Below, piece after piece: positions 51,123 to 60,203 of a stretch of DNA of 64,000 nt (position 1 is the stretch's first letter; every line of letters begins with the position of its first letter). Origin of the DNA: CAZCGA01 sp964498075. Lineage in GTDB: Bacteria; Desulfobacterota; Binatia; HRBIN30. The stretch lies in the NCBI GenBank assembly GCA_964498075.1, contig CAZCGA010000018.1, positions 6,680-70,679 on the forward strand, given 5' to 3'. Made by a program: the position numbers and the translations under genes. Below the pieces are notes generated by a model. The model was given only the letters and a program-made list of their open reading frames with translations, searched no databases and was not told the DNA's origin.

Positions 51123-52291
51123 GGCCCGTGATCACGCGGCAGCCCGAGGCCGCGTCGCGCGATGATGTTCTTCTGGATCTCCAGCGTGCCGGCCGCGATG
51201 GTCGTCGGAATGTTGCGCGTCCACTGCCGGTGGAGCAGGCCTTTCAGGGGCGCCTGCTCCGCATCGTGCGTGAGCTGGCCGCCAAGCCCGAGGATCTCCA
51301 GTCCGACGTGGCCCACAAGCTGCTCGATCTGGGTGTTGTGCAGCCGCGCGATCGAGGCTTCGACGCTCGGCACCTGCCCGTGTGCCTGCATGGAGATCAC
51401 GCGGTAGCTCAGCAGCTTCGCCGCCTCACAGCGCACGCGCAGATCGGCGAGCTTGTGGCGCACGTCCGGGTCGTCGGCGAGACGCGCCTGCTTCACGTAG
51501 TCGACCAGCGCCTCGATGATGCGACCGGCGCGCGCATAGCGCGCGACGCCGACGCGTTCGAAGGTGAGCCCGGCGGTGACGATCTCCCACCCCTGCGTCT
51601 TGCCTCCGAGCAGGCAATCGGCCGGCACGCGGACGTTGTCGAAGAAGATCTCATTCAGCTCATGCGGGCCCGCCATGCTGCCGATCGGCCGCACGCTGAT
51701 GCCGGGAGTGCGCATGTCGACGAGGAAGACCGCCAGCCCGTGGTGCTTCGGGGCAGCCGGATCGGTGCGTGCGAGCAGAAAGCACCAGTCGGCGGGGGCG
51801 TCGGCGTAGCTATTCCAGATCTTCTGCCCGTTGAGCACGAAATGCGATCCATGGTCGGTGGCGCGCGTCGTGGCTGCAGCGAGGTCAGACCCCGCGCCGG
51901 GTTCGGAGAAGCCTTGCGTCCAGATCACGCGGCCCGCTGCCATCGGCGGAAGGAAGCGCCGCTTCTGCTCGTCGCTTCCAAACCGCATGATGCAGGGGCC
52001 GATGTAGTTGAGGTTCATGTACTGCGGGCCGCGCGGCTCGTCGTGCGCCCACATCTCCTCGCGCACGATCGTCTGCTGCCACACGCCGGCGTCTTGCCCG
52101 CCGTGCTCGCGCGGCCATGCCATGGTGAGCCAGCCGCGTTCAGCCAGCAGCCGGCAGATGCGCCGCGTTTCCGGGAACACGCGCTCGTCGTCCACGAACA
52201 TGCCGCGCCACCACGCCGGCAGCTCCGCATCGAGGAACGCACGCAGCTCAGCGCGAAAGCGCTCCTCCTCGGGTGTGAAGGCGAAGTCCAT
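51113..52291 (-). CDS. Acyl-CoA dehydrogenase, subunit 1
   Basis: A 392-residue acyl-CoA dehydrogenase with standard domains: MDFAFTPEEERFRAELR, the FAD-binding TQGFSEPGAGSDLA, FVLNGQKIWNSYADAP, and the C-terminal TIAAGTLEIQKNIIARRGLG. Start at ATG 52291, as the family normally begins here. It is translationally coupled to the second dehydrogenase. Pairs of this form (for example FadE26/27 or FadE28/29 of actinobacteria) act on steroid side-chain CoA esters; the analogy is inference. Confidence 0.92.
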   Translation of the reverse strand: MDFAFTPEEERFRAELRAFLDAELPAWWRGMFVDDERVFPETRRICRLLAERGWLTMAWPREHGGQDAGVWQQTIVREEMWAHDEPRGPQYMNLNYIGPCIMRFGSDEQKRRFLPPMAAGRVIWTQGFSEPGAGSDLAAATTRATDHGSHFVLNGQKIWNSYADAPADWCFLLARTDPAAPKHHGLAVFLVDMRTPGISVRPIGSMAGPHELNEIFFDNVRVPADCLLGGKTQGWEIVTAGLTFERVGVARYARAGRIIEALVDYVKQARLADDPDVRHKLADLRVRCEAAKLLSYRVISMQAHGQVPSVEASIARLHNTQIEQLVGHVGLEILGLGGQLTHDAEQAPLKGLLHRQWTRNIPTTIAAGTLEIQKNIIARRGLGLPRDHGPWI

Positions 52292-52351
52292 CGAACTCAA
52301 CGACTCATCGGCGCGCGGCCAGATTGATCCATTGCGGACACGAGTCAATCC

Positions 52352-53156
52352 TTACGGTGCGGTCGGGACGATGCCGCCATCCACGGTGAAGGTGCTGCCG
52401 GTGATCCAACCGGCGTGCGGTGATGCCAGAAACACCACCAGACCGGCGACGTCGTCCGGCTCGCCCAGACGCCCAATCGGAATGGGACGCGCGCGCAAGG
52501 TGGCGGCGAACACCTCGTCGACGGTCTTGCCGGTGGCGTGCGCGCTCTGACGCGCCGCCTCTTCAACCGCTTCGGTACGGATGAGGCCGGGCACGATGCA
52601 GTTGCACAGGATACCGTGCTTCGANNNNNNNNNNGAAGGCGTTCGCGAGGTTCTTGGTGAAGTTGATGAGTGCCGCTTTGGCGGCCGCATACGGCGCGAA
52701 GTACGGGTCGGGCTGGCGGCCGACGCGCGAGGCGATGTTGATGATGCGGCCGCCGCCGCGTGCACGCATCAGCGGCACGGCGCCGAGACTCAGCCGCACC
52801 GCGCTCATGAAGTTCAACTCCCAACTGGCGCGCCAGTCATCCTCGGTGAGATCGAGCATGCGCTTCGGCGAGCCCCTCCCGGCGTTGTTCACCAGCACGT
52901 CGATGCGGCCGAAGCGCGCCTGAGCACGCTCGATGACGCGCTGCGCGCCCTCGACGGTGGAAACGTCGGCGACGACCGCTTCGACCTGGCGGTGGCGCGA
53001 TGCGACGTCTTGCGCTGCTGCCGCCAGAGCCTCGCTGCCACGCGCGCAGATGACGAGATCCGCACCCGCGTCCGCAAGCTGCAGCGCGATGGCGCGCCCG
53101 ATCCCTTTGCTCGCGCCCGTAACGACGGCCAGCTGTCCGGCGAGGTTCACCTCCAT
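52352..53156 (-). CDS. SDR-family oxidoreductase, split by an assembly gap
   Basis: A short-chain dehydrogenase of about 265 residues. N-terminal part: AVVTGASKGIGRAIAL, VLVNNAGRGSPKRMLDL, active-site Tyr-xxx-Lys in PYAAAKAALINF, where Tyr is followed by AAAK, and Ser in NIASRVG. C-terminal part: GILCNCIVPGLIRTEAVE, GRLGEPDDVAGLVVFLASP, GSTFTVDGGI. Ten Ns at 52625-52634 interrupt it after NLANAF; the frames on each side differ, so the gap length is not real. Biologically intact in all likelihood. Follows the acyl-CoA dehydrogenases' operon direction. Confidence 0.88.
52625..52634. other. Assembly gap (10 N)
   Basis: Ten unspecified bases within the SDR gene. The reading frame changes across it, so the placeholder length is arbitrary and two contigs were joined here. 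Confidence 0.98.
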
Positions 53157-53271
53157 CAAGAGCCCGCATTCTTATGCGCCGGAGGTGAGAAGGCAAACGG
53201 CTTCGAAGGGCTGGCGCGGTTCGCGCTGGTTGCCGTCGCGAGCAACCGGCGCTAGCGTCGGGGGACCGCCG

Positions 53272-53913
53272 ATGGAGGTTTCGCGTTCTGAACCACCACT
53301 GCACCGCGTTGCCGCCGTCGTGCTGGCTGCCGGGGGATCGAGCCGCATGGGGTCACCGAAGCAGCTGCTTCGCATCGCGGGTGAGAGCCTCGTCCGACGC
53401 GCGGCGCAGACGGCGCTGGCCTCGCGCTGCGCCGCGGTGTTCGTCGTTGTCGGGGCGCACGCCAAGGCGGTCACGCAAGAGCTGGATGGGCTCGCGGTAA
53501 CCCTGGTGCGGAACCCCCACTGGCAGGATGGTATCGGCAGCTCCATCCGCGCGGGCGTCGAAGCCGTCGTCGCCGCTGAACCGCACTTCGACGCCGTGCT
53601 CATCACGCTCGCGGATCAACCCGCCGTGGCAACCAAGCTCCTCGATCAACTCGTCGCTGCAGGCGTAGCGGCACCGGCAGGTCTCGTCGGCTGTGAGTAC
53701 GCGGGCACGGTAGGTGCGCCGGCGCTCTTCGCGCAGCAGCACTTCGATGCGCTCCGCGCACTCGAGGGAGACCGCGGTGGAAGGGCCCTGCTGGCTGCCC
53801 ACGCGGACGTGGTGGTCCGGATTCCCTGTCCGTTGGCGGCGATCGATATCGACAGGCGCGAAGATTACGAGCGCGTCTTGAACACGGGTTGCGGTTCGCA
53901 GAAGGGTGAATGA
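53272..53913 (+). CDS. MocA/MobA-like nucleotidyltransferase (molybdenum cofactor cytidylyltransferase type)
   Basis: A 213-residue protein of the MobA-like NTP-transferase superfamily. AVVLAAGGSSRMGSPKQLL is the nucleotide-binding signature, followed by VVVGAHAKAV, NPHWQDGIGSSIRAGVEAV and VLITLADQPAV. MocA proteins convert molybdopterin cofactor to its cytosine dinucleotide form, which xanthine-dehydrogenase-family enzymes need. Two genes away lies such an enzyme, so the assignment is favoured by context. Confidence 0.87.
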   Translation: MEVSRSEPPLHRVAAVVLAAGGSSRMGSPKQLLRIAGESLVRRAAQTALASRCAAVFVVVGAHAKAVTQELDGLAVTLVRNPHWQDGIGSSIRAGVEAVVAAEPHFDAVLITLADQPAVATKLLDQLVAAGVAAPAGLVGCEYAGTVGAPALFAQQHFDALRALEGDRGGRALLAAHADVVVRIPCPLAAIDIDRREDYERVLNTGCGSQKGE

Positions 53914-53982
53914 TCGAGGTGGCGCGCTTGCGGTGCGTGCAGTAGAACGATTCGCGCCGCAACGACGGGTAAGGAGGCCCCG

Positions 53983-54387
53983 ATGCCCAAGACGGTTCAG
54001 CAGAGCGTGACGCTTCCTGCGTCATCCGACGAGCTCTTCGACATGTACCTGGACGCCGCGCAGCACGCCGCCATCACCGGGGCACCGGTGACGATCGGGC
54101 GCGAGCCGGGATCCCCGTTCCGGGCGTTCAACGATGCGCTGTCGGGGACGGTGCTGCACGTCACCCCGAAGCGCTTTCTCGTGCAGCTGTGGCGCTCGAC
54201 CCAATGGAAGCCGGCGGACGTTGACTCGACCTTGGTCCTGACGTTCACGTCGACCGGCGCACACGGCCGAATCGACCTGGTGCACGTCAACGTGGCTGAC
54301 CACGACTACGACGGCGTGAACGAAGGCTGGGAGAAGTACTACTGGACGCCGTGGCGCCGGTATCTGCAAACTCGAAACGTTGGATGA
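53983..54387 (+). CDS. SRPBCC/AHSA1-like protein
   Basis: A 134-residue Bet v1-fold protein with the AHSA1-type course: VQQSVTLPASSDELFDMYLD, HAAITGAPVTIGREPGSPFR, VQLWRSTQWKPADVDSTLVL, and a terminal helix WEKYYWTPWRRYL. TAAGGAGG precedes the ATG. It lies between the MocA-like gene and the convergent molybdenum hydroxylase; CoxG-like SRPBCC proteins often accompany such enzymes, though this one is closer to the AHSA1 type. Confidence 0.78.
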   Translation: MPKTVQQSVTLPASSDELFDMYLDAAQHAAITGAPVTIGREPGSPFRAFNDALSGTVLHVTPKRFLVQLWRSTQWKPADVDSTLVLTFTSTGAHGRIDLVHVNVADHDYDGVNEGWEKYYWTPWRRYLQTRNVG

Positions 54388-54393
54388 AGGGTT

Positions 54394-56538
54394 CTACGCG
54401 ACGGCAGCGCGCACGCGATCCGGGGTGAACGGAATCTGCCGGAGCCGAACGCCGATCGCGTCGAACACCGCGTTGGCGATGGCGCCGGCCGTCGGGCCCT
54501 GCGTGGCCTCGCCACTGCCGAGAGACGGCTCGCCGGGTCGATCGAGAAGGACGGTCTCGATTTCGGGCGCCTCGGTGAACTTCAGAATGGGGTAGCTTTC
54601 CCAATCGACGCTGGTGATCCGCGTCCGGTCGAACACCACCTGCTCCTTGAGGGTCCAACTCGCCGACTGGATCACGCCCCCTTCGAGCTGGTTGGCCAGT
54701 CCGCTCGGATCGACGATCTGCCCGGCATCGGCGGCGATCACGGCGCGCTCGAGCAGGATCTCGGCGGTATCGAGATCGACTCGCAGCTCGATGACCACCG
54801 CGGCGTAGCACTTCTGGTTCTTGTAGCGGGCGAAGCCGATGCCGCTGCCGCGGCCGAATTCCTTGCGCCGGTGCGTCCAGCCGGCGCACTCCGCCGCCGC
54901 GCCGAGCACCGCACGGGCGCGCTCGTCGGCGAGGTGGCGTAGCCGGAACTCGAGTGGATCGGCGCCCGCGGCGTGCGCCAGCTCGTCGATGAACGACTCG
55001 ATCGCGAACACGTTGGCGTACGCGCCCAGGCTGCGCGTCGATGACGTACGCAGGGGCGCGGCTTCGACGAAGTGCTTGACGATGCGCCGCCGGGGGATGG
55101 CGTAGAGCGGATCGGCGTTGCGATGGATGCCGGCGTGATAGGCGAGCATTGGGAACGGCTGCGGCGGCGGCATGGGTGACGCGCGGTGCCACGCCGCGAT
55201 CAGCGCAGAGCGGTCACCATAGGGAAGGGCGCGGGCCATGTGCGTGTTGCTCCACACGTCGTGGTTCCAGTCGAGCAGCTGGCCACGGTCGTCGAGGCTG
55301 GCCTGGATCTTCATGACCATCGCGGGCCCGTAGGGTTCCCACGCGTGCTCGTCCTCGCGCATCCATTGGAGCCGCACGGGTCGTCCAGGCACCGCGCGCG
55401 CCAACAGTGCGGCGTCCAGCGCCGCATCGTCGGCGCCGTTGTGGCCGTAGCAGCCGGGTCCTTCGACGTGAATGACGTGCACGTTGTCGTCCTGCACGCC
55501 GAGCGCTTGCGCGAGCGCCCCACGCAGCAGATACACGCCTTGGCTGTGCGTCCAGACGGTGAGCCCGCCATCGGCCCACTGCGCCAGGGCGGCCGACGGG
55601 CCGATGGACGCGTGCATGTGGTAGGGGCGCGTGTACGTCGCCTGCAACGTGTGCACGGCGCCCGCTGGCATCTCGATGGGATCGATCGGACCCTCAACCG
55701 GGACGCCGTCCACGACGCGAAAGCTGCGCGCCGGCTGCGCCAGCAGCCACGTGTGCAGCTCATCCATTGTAGGTAGCGTGGGCGGATCGCTCCAGCGGGT
55801 GTGCACCCGCAGCGCCGCCATCGCTTTCACGGCTTGCTCTTCGCGTTCCGCGACCACACCGAGGAAGCTCCCGTCGCGCACCAATGCCACCACGCCTGGC
55901 ATGCGGCGCACGCGGGCGTCATCGACCGACTCGAGGCGACCGCCTGGACTCGGAGGGCGTACGACGCGGGCGTACAGCATGTCCGGGCGGGTCAGGTCTT
56001 GGACGAAGCACGTGGTGCCGGTCACCAACGCGGTGAGATCGCGGCGCGGTCCCGGCTTACCGACGATCTGATACTCCGCGGGTCGTTTCGGCTGTGCGTG
56101 GCCGGTCACGGGGCGCGCGAACCTCCCTCCGCCGAGCAGCTCCCAGTAGGTGGTGTGCGGATCGGCTCCGGGGACCCCTACGGTGCCGTCCTCCACTTGC
56201 AGCCGATCCGCCGGCACCCCGAGCCGCTGCGCCGCGAGCTCCAGGAGGTGCTGGCGCGCGTCCGCCGCCACCACCCGCATAGCGGCGCCGCTCTCTTCCA
56301 TGGAGCCGCTGCCCGCGGTGAACAGCTCGTTCAGCCCGTGGGCCGTGTCGGCGGTCTGCACGCGCACACGGTCGAGGGCGACGTCGAGCTCTTCCGCGCC
56401 GATCCGTGCGATCGCGGTCCTCAGACCCTGGCCGAGCTCGACCTTACCGGTGTACAGCGTGATGGTGCCGTCCGCATTGATGCGGATCCACGCGTCGAGA
56501 TCCGGGTGGCGCTGCAGGCTGGGCGGCAGCTCGCTCAT
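54394..56538 (-). CDS. Molybdenum hydroxylase large subunit (xanthine dehydrogenase family, IorB-like)
   Basis: A 714-residue molybdopterin-binding subunit. Features: DAWIRINADGTITLYTGKVE and ELGQGLRTAIARIGAEE at the start, GPSAALAQWADGGLTVWTHS, EGPGCYGHNGADDAALDAAL, and the catalytic Glu in SLGSGEATQGPTAGAI near the end. Order and length match isoquinoline-oxidoreductase/aldehyde-oxidase type enzymes whose large subunit holds two tandem domains. No twin-arginine signal is visible. Works with the [2Fe-2S] protein encoded immediately upstream; no FAD subunit gene is present, so electrons go to another acceptor. Confidence 0.92.
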   Translation of the reverse strand: MSELPPSLQRHPDLDAWIRINADGTITLYTGKVELGQGLRTAIARIGAEELDVALDRVRVQTADTAHGLNELFTAGSGSMEESGAAMRVVAADARQHLLELAAQRLGVPADRLQVEDGTVGVPGADPHTTYWELLGGGRFARPVTGHAQPKRPAEYQIVGKPGPRRDLTALVTGTTCFVQDLTRPDMLYARVVRPPSPGGRLESVDDARVRRMPGVVALVRDGSFLGVVAEREEQAVKAMAALRVHTRWSDPPTLPTMDELHTWLLAQPARSFRVVDGVPVEGPIDPIEMPAGAVHTLQATYTRPYHMHASIGPSAALAQWADGGLTVWTHSQGVYLLRGALAQALGVQDDNVHVIHVEGPGCYGHNGADDAALDAALLARAVPGRPVRLQWMREDEHAWEPYGPAMVMKIQASLDDRGQLLDWNHDVWSNTHMARALPYGDRSALIAAWHRASPMPPPQPFPMLAYHAGIHRNADPLYAIPRRRIVKHFVEAAPLRTSSTRSLGAYANVFAIESFIDELAHAAGADPLEFRLRHLADERARAVLGAAAECAGWTHRRKEFGRGSGIGFARYKNQKCYAAVVIELRVDLDTAEILLERAVIAADAGQIVDPSGLANQLEGGVIQSASWTLKEQVVFDRTRITSVDWESYPILKFTEAPEIETVLLDRPGEPSLGSGEATQGPTAGAIANAVFDAIGVRLRQIPFTPDRVRAAVA

Positions 56539-57005
56539 CGCGCCAGCTCCGTCGTCGCCTGCCTCACCGCCCTGATGATACGTGCATGCGCGCCGCAGCG
56601 GCAGAGATTGGCCGCCAGGGCTTGGCGGATGTCCGCGTCAGTTGGATGTGGGCTCCGATCCAGCAGCGCCTTCGCGGCCATGATGATGCCGGGAATGCAG
56701 TAGCCGCACTGGGCGGCTTGCTCCTGGATGAATGCGCGCTGCAGCGGATGCGGGTTCGCGGATGAGCCGAGGCCTTCGAGGGTGGTGATCCGCTTTCCGA
56801 TGAACGACTCGACCGTAGCCCGGCACGACAGCGCCGCTTCGTCGTCGACGATCACGGTGCAGGCGCCGCACTGCTCGAGCCCGCAGCCGAACTTCGCGGC
56901 CGTCAGCCCCAGGTCGTTGCGCAAGACGTAGAGCAACGGCGTGTCGGGATCGACCTGCACTTCCTGGAGCTGTCCGTTGACGTGAAGCGCGATGCGCTCG
57001 GGCAT
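56535..57005 (-). CDS. [2Fe-2S] subunit of molybdenum hydroxylase (IorA-like)
   Basis: A 156-residue iron-sulfur protein with both clusters of this family: the plant-type cluster in GCGLEQCGACTVIVDD plus a later Cys in ALSCRATVE, and the helical-domain cluster CGYCIPG ... NLCRCGAHARI. Its stop overlaps the large-subunit start as ATGA. It passes electrons from the Mo site. Upstream lies the four-hairpin element shared with the divergent P450 gene. Confidence 0.94.
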   Translation of the reverse strand: MPERIALHVNGQLQEVQVDPDTPLLYVLRNDLGLTAAKFGCGLEQCGACTVIVDDEAALSCRATVESFIGKRITTLEGLGSSANPHPLQRAFIQEQAAQCGYCIPGIIMAAKALLDRSPHPTDADIRQALAANLCRCGAHARIIRAVRQATTELAR

Positions 57006-57090
57006 GGGCCGCGATTCTCAGCTCTACCGCTCGACGCTGTCAACACCCCCACTCGCATCAGGGTCGCGCCAAAGTCTGCGCATTGTGCGC

Positions 57091-57224
57091 GCCGTGGAAT
57101 GGAATTCCGCGGCTACGGGGTGAAGAAGTCCTCTGAAAGAGGACTCAGGGCGTAGCGCTTCCCGGAAATGAGTCGTCTTCAGACGACTTTAGTACGCCGT
57201 AGCCGGAGAATTCGATTCTCCGGC
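57091..57224. repeat. Four-hairpin palindromic element, copy 2
   Basis: Hairpins at 57091-57113 (GCCGTGGAAT, one G-T wobble, loop GGA), 57127-57145 (AGTCCTCT stem, loop GAA), 57171-57188 (AGTCGTC stem, loop TTCA) and 57202-57224 (GCCGGAGAAT stem, loop TCG). Spacings of 13, 25 and 13 bases compare with 13, 16 and 12 in copy 1 at 6570. Relative to copy 1 the stems change as C-G to T-A, G-C to T-A and G-C to A-T on both arms. It fills the 326-bp divergent region between the Mo hydroxylase operon and the P450 gene; no other gene is seen there. Confidence 0.8.
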
Positions 57225-57331
57225 GGCGTCCTGGAACACCGTGCTCGGACTTTGACGGGACCCTGCCACTCGCTTTCGCGCTGCAACCTGGTATGGCTGA
57301 AGTCACCAATTCAGACCGACAGGGGGTCGTC

Positions 57332-58720
57332 ATGGCACAAGCAGCTTCCATCGGCTCGTCGGTCAACGGCGCGCCCGTCAGTCAGCGTCCGCTTGGTCCG
57401 CGCTTTCGCAGCCCGTTCGGCTTTCTCGCCGTCATGCGAACGGATCCGCTCAAGTTCCTGATGGACTGCTGGCGCCAGTACGGCGACGTCGCGGAGATCC
57501 GCTTCCCGCCGTGGAGCACGTTCCTCTTCACCCACCCCAACGACATCAAGCACATCCTGCAGGAGAACCACCGCAACTATTGGAAGGGGGTCGTCTTCCA
57601 GAAGCTCAAACGCATCGCCGGCGAAGGGCTCGTCTTCAGCGACGGCGACCTGTGGCGCCGCCAGCGCCAGTTGATTCAGCCCGCCTTCCACCGCGAACGC
57701 ATCGCCGGCATGGCGCAGATGATGGTCGATAGCACCACCGCGATGCTCGATCGTTGGCAGACCCATGCGGCGACCGAACGCCCGCTGGACGTGGCGACGG
57801 AGATGTCGACGCTGACGCTGGAGATCGTGTCCAGAGCATTGTTCAGCACCGACCTCGGCGACGACAGCAACGAGTTCACCGCCACGGTGACGGCCGGGCT
57901 GGCGTACGCCAACCACCTGGTGAATCACTTCCTAACGCCGCCGCTGGTGATCCCGACGCGCGCCAACGTGCGCGGGCGGCGCGCCATCCGGTCACTCGAC
58001 CGCATCGTGTGGAAGCTGATCGAGGCGCGAAGGCGTGACGGGCGCGAGCGGAAAGATCTCTTGGGTATGCTCATCAGCGCGCGCGATGCCGATACCAACG
58101 AAGCCATGGATGACAAGCAGCTGCGCGATGAGGTCGTGACGTTCCTGATCGCCGGCCACGAGACTACTGCGGTGGCGCTGACCTGGGCGTGGCACCTGCT
58201 GTCGCTGCATCCGTGGGCTGCGCAGCGCTTGCAAAACGAGGTGCGGGACGTGTTGGGCGGACGGCTGCCAACGGTCGGCGACGTGGCGAACCTGCCGTAC
58301 GCGCGCATGGTGCTCGAAGAGTCGATGCGACTCTACCCGCCGGTGTGGGGGACGGCGCGTGCGGCGTACAACGAGGATGAGGTGGGCGGCGTGCGCGTCC
58401 CCGCGGGTGCGTCGATCACGCTAAGCCCATACGTCACCCATCGGCATCCCGCCTTTTGGGAAGAGCCCGAACGGTTCGACCCCGAGCGCTTCTCTCCGGA
58501 ACGCAGCACCGAGCGTCCGGAGTACGCCTACTTTCCATTCGGCGGCGGCCCGCGCGGCTGTGTCGGCCGGCAGTTCGCCACGATGGAGGGGCAGCTCGTG
58601 CTGGCGATGATCGCGCAGAAGTTTCAGCTGCACGACGTGCCGGGCCATTCGTGGGACCCGTACCCGATCTTGACGCTGCGCCCGCGTCACGGCGCCCTCA
58701 TGACACTGCAGCCACGCTGA
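57332..58720 (+). CDS. Cytochrome P450
   Basis: A 462-residue P450 with the haem-ligand loop FPFGGGPRGCVG (Cys410), the I-helix AGHETTAVALTW, the K-helix ExxR in VLEESMRLYPP, and the PERFDPERF meander. It lacks a TM anchor, so it is a soluble bacterial type, similar to CYP4/CYP102-like fatty-acid or alkane-type sequences. An AGGGGGT site precedes ATG 57332; the open frame to 57293 lacks one. No ferredoxin or reductase gene is adjacent. The substrate is unknown. Confidence 0.93.
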   Translation: MAQAASIGSSVNGAPVSQRPLGPRFRSPFGFLAVMRTDPLKFLMDCWRQYGDVAEIRFPPWSTFLFTHPNDIKHILQENHRNYWKGVVFQKLKRIAGEGLVFSDGDLWRRQRQLIQPAFHRERIAGMAQMMVDSTTAMLDRWQTHAATERPLDVATEMSTLTLEIVSRALFSTDLGDDSNEFTATVTAGLAYANHLVNHFLTPPLVIPTRANVRGRRAIRSLDRIVWKLIEARRRDGRERKDLLGMLISARDADTNEAMDDKQLRDEVVTFLIAGHETTAVALTWAWHLLSLHPWAAQRLQNEVRDVLGGRLPTVGDVANLPYARMVLEESMRLYPPVWGTARAAYNEDEVGGVRVPAGASITLSPYVTHRHPAFWEEPERFDPERFSPERSTERPEYAYFPFGGGPRGCVGRQFATMEGQLVLAMIAQKFQLHDVPGHSWDPYPILTLRPRHGALMTLQPR

Positions 58721-58770
58721 GGGCCGCCACCGTCTCCATCCATATGGACCGTGGAGCCGGTGTGCCCTCA

Positions 58771-58789
58771 CGCCGCATTCGACGCGGCG
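58771..58789. terminator. GC-rich hairpin between convergent P450 and MBL genes
   Basis: CGCCGC-ATTCGAC-GCGGCG forms a six-base stem with a seven-base loop between the P450 stop (58720) and the convergent MBL stop (58795). A bidirectional terminator is possible, although no T-tract follows. Confidence 0.35.
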
Positions 58790-58794
58790 CCTCC

Positions 58795-59862
58795 TCAACC
58801 GAGCGTGTCGACGCGAATTGACGCCGTGCCCGGCGACAACGTGAAGTGCATCCCGTCGTGTCCGAGCTCGACCTTACCGTCCCATGCATCCGACACGCCC
58901 CGCAGGAACATGCGCCTCGCGAGGAAGTTGGGGAGCGGCGGCACGACGTGCGTGAACGCCAGCATGCGCGCGTTCGCTGCCTTCGCGACCTCTGCGGCTT
59001 CTACCGGCGTCGAGTGATAGGTTACGACGTCGCTGGTCAGCTTCGCCCAGCGTGTGAGCCCGTGCTCGCGGGCGTACTGCGTCACCGGCGCGATCATCCG
59101 GGCGGCGAGCGCTTCGTGTACGAGGAGGTCCACACCCTGCGCGTGCTGAATGAGGTTGGGGTTCTTTCTCGTATCGCCGCTGATGACCACGGAGCGCCCG
59201 CGGTAGTCGAACCGGTAACCGTAGGCCGGCGTCGCCGGCGCATGATCCGCGGCGAAGGCTGTGACCCGCAGGCCGTCGGCCTCGAACACGACCGCGTCGG
59301 CCTCCGGTGCGGGGAGATCCACCGGCCGCGCCACGGCGGTACCCGCCTCCGGCGGCATGGCCTCCGTGCCGTGGTGCGCGATGCGGTACTGTGTGTCGAA
59401 GGCGTAAGCTTGACGGAAGCCGTCGACGACTTGCGTGATGCCGGGTGGACCATACACGACCAGCGGCTTGGTACGGCCCGCCACCCAGCTCTGCATCGTG
59501 ACCTCGCCCAGCTCTCCAATATGGTCGGAGTGGAAGTGCGTGAGCAGTACCGCTTCGAGCCGCGCGCGCGGCAGGCGCTCGAGCGCAACCTGGCGCCACG
59601 AACCCGATCCTACATCGACCAACACGAAATGACCGCCGGCGAGAACAGCGGTGCACGGTCCAGCCCGTTCCGGATCCGCCAAGGGGCTGCCGGTACCGCA
59701 CAGGACGACGTGCAGGTTGCCGTCGTCCAGGAGATCGACGCGGTCTCCCGTCAAGGCCCGCCCAGCCATGCGCTCGATAATGCGCGACTCGATGCGGTCG
59801 CACCCCGCAGCCACCGTCAACAGTGCGATCAAAACCAAGAGGCGCGCGCGCCGTCCGTGCAT
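58795..59862 (-). CDS. Metallo-beta-lactamase-fold hydrolase, lipoprotein
   Basis: A 355-residue exported protein. The N-terminus LLVLIALLTVAAGC is a lipoprotein signal peptide (lipobox AAGC). The MBL metal site THFHSDHIGELGEV (HxHxDH), FAADHAPATPAYGYRF, VISGDTRKNPNLI and the C-terminal FTHVVPP place it in the RNase Z/arylsulfatase-like branch. A membrane-anchored hydrolase of phosphodiesters, lactones or sulfate esters is plausible; substrate is not known. Confidence 0.87.
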   Translation of the reverse strand: MHGRRARLLVLIALLTVAAGCDRIESRIIERMAGRALTGDRVDLLDDGNLHVVLCGTGSPLADPERAGPCTAVLAGGHFVLVDVGSGSWRQVALERLPRARLEAVLLTHFHSDHIGELGEVTMQSWVAGRTKPLVVYGPPGITQVVDGFRQAYAFDTQYRIAHHGTEAMPPEAGTAVARPVDLPAPEADAVVFEADGLRVTAFAADHAPATPAYGYRFDYRGRSVVISGDTRKNPNLIQHAQGVDLLVHEALAARMIAPVTQYAREHGLTRWAKLTSDVVTYHSTPVEAAEVAKAANARMLAFTHVVPPLPNFLARRMFLRGVSDAWDGKVELGHDGMHFTLSPGTASIRVDTLG

Positions 59863-60147
59863 ACCCGGCCTTCCTTCCTGTGAGATTTCCTCCGCTGCTT
59901 ATACAGGGAGGGACTGGAGGAGCAACTGCGCGACGGAGAGGGGAGGCGCCGCCGGAGCAATTGTGAGCCACCCCACCATCCGAGTAGGCGCTCTCGGAGT
60001 GCTGGCTGAGGTCGAAGCGGTTGATGGCAAACGCCCCTCCGGTGAGCGGGAGCCAGCGAGAGGATCACAATCAAAGACAGGAATTCGCGGCATTGGGCGA
60101 TGCCGCGCTCTATGTCGAAAATCGGGCTAAGAAGGATCGCTTCAAAA

Positions 60148-60185
60148 GGGGGACAGTCCCTGTTTACCTAAGGGGACTGTCCCCC
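60148..60185. repeat. GGGGGACAGTCCC inverted repeat
   Basis: Left arm GGGGGACAGTCCC (60148-60160), spacer TGTTTACCTAA, right arm GGGGACTGTCCCCC (60172-60185). The arms pair almost perfectly. This palindrome resembles common REP-associated repeats. It lies in the 341-bp region 59863-60203 between MBL and amt genes, where nothing else was recognised, and just past the amt stop, so it may terminate amt transcription. Confidence 0.6.
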
Positions 60186-60203
60186 TGCTCTGCTGGCAAG
60201 AGA

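Noticed and set aside
59863..60147. Short open frames between MBL and amt genes
   Set aside because: No ribosome site, no family resemblance, and composition like non-coding DNA.
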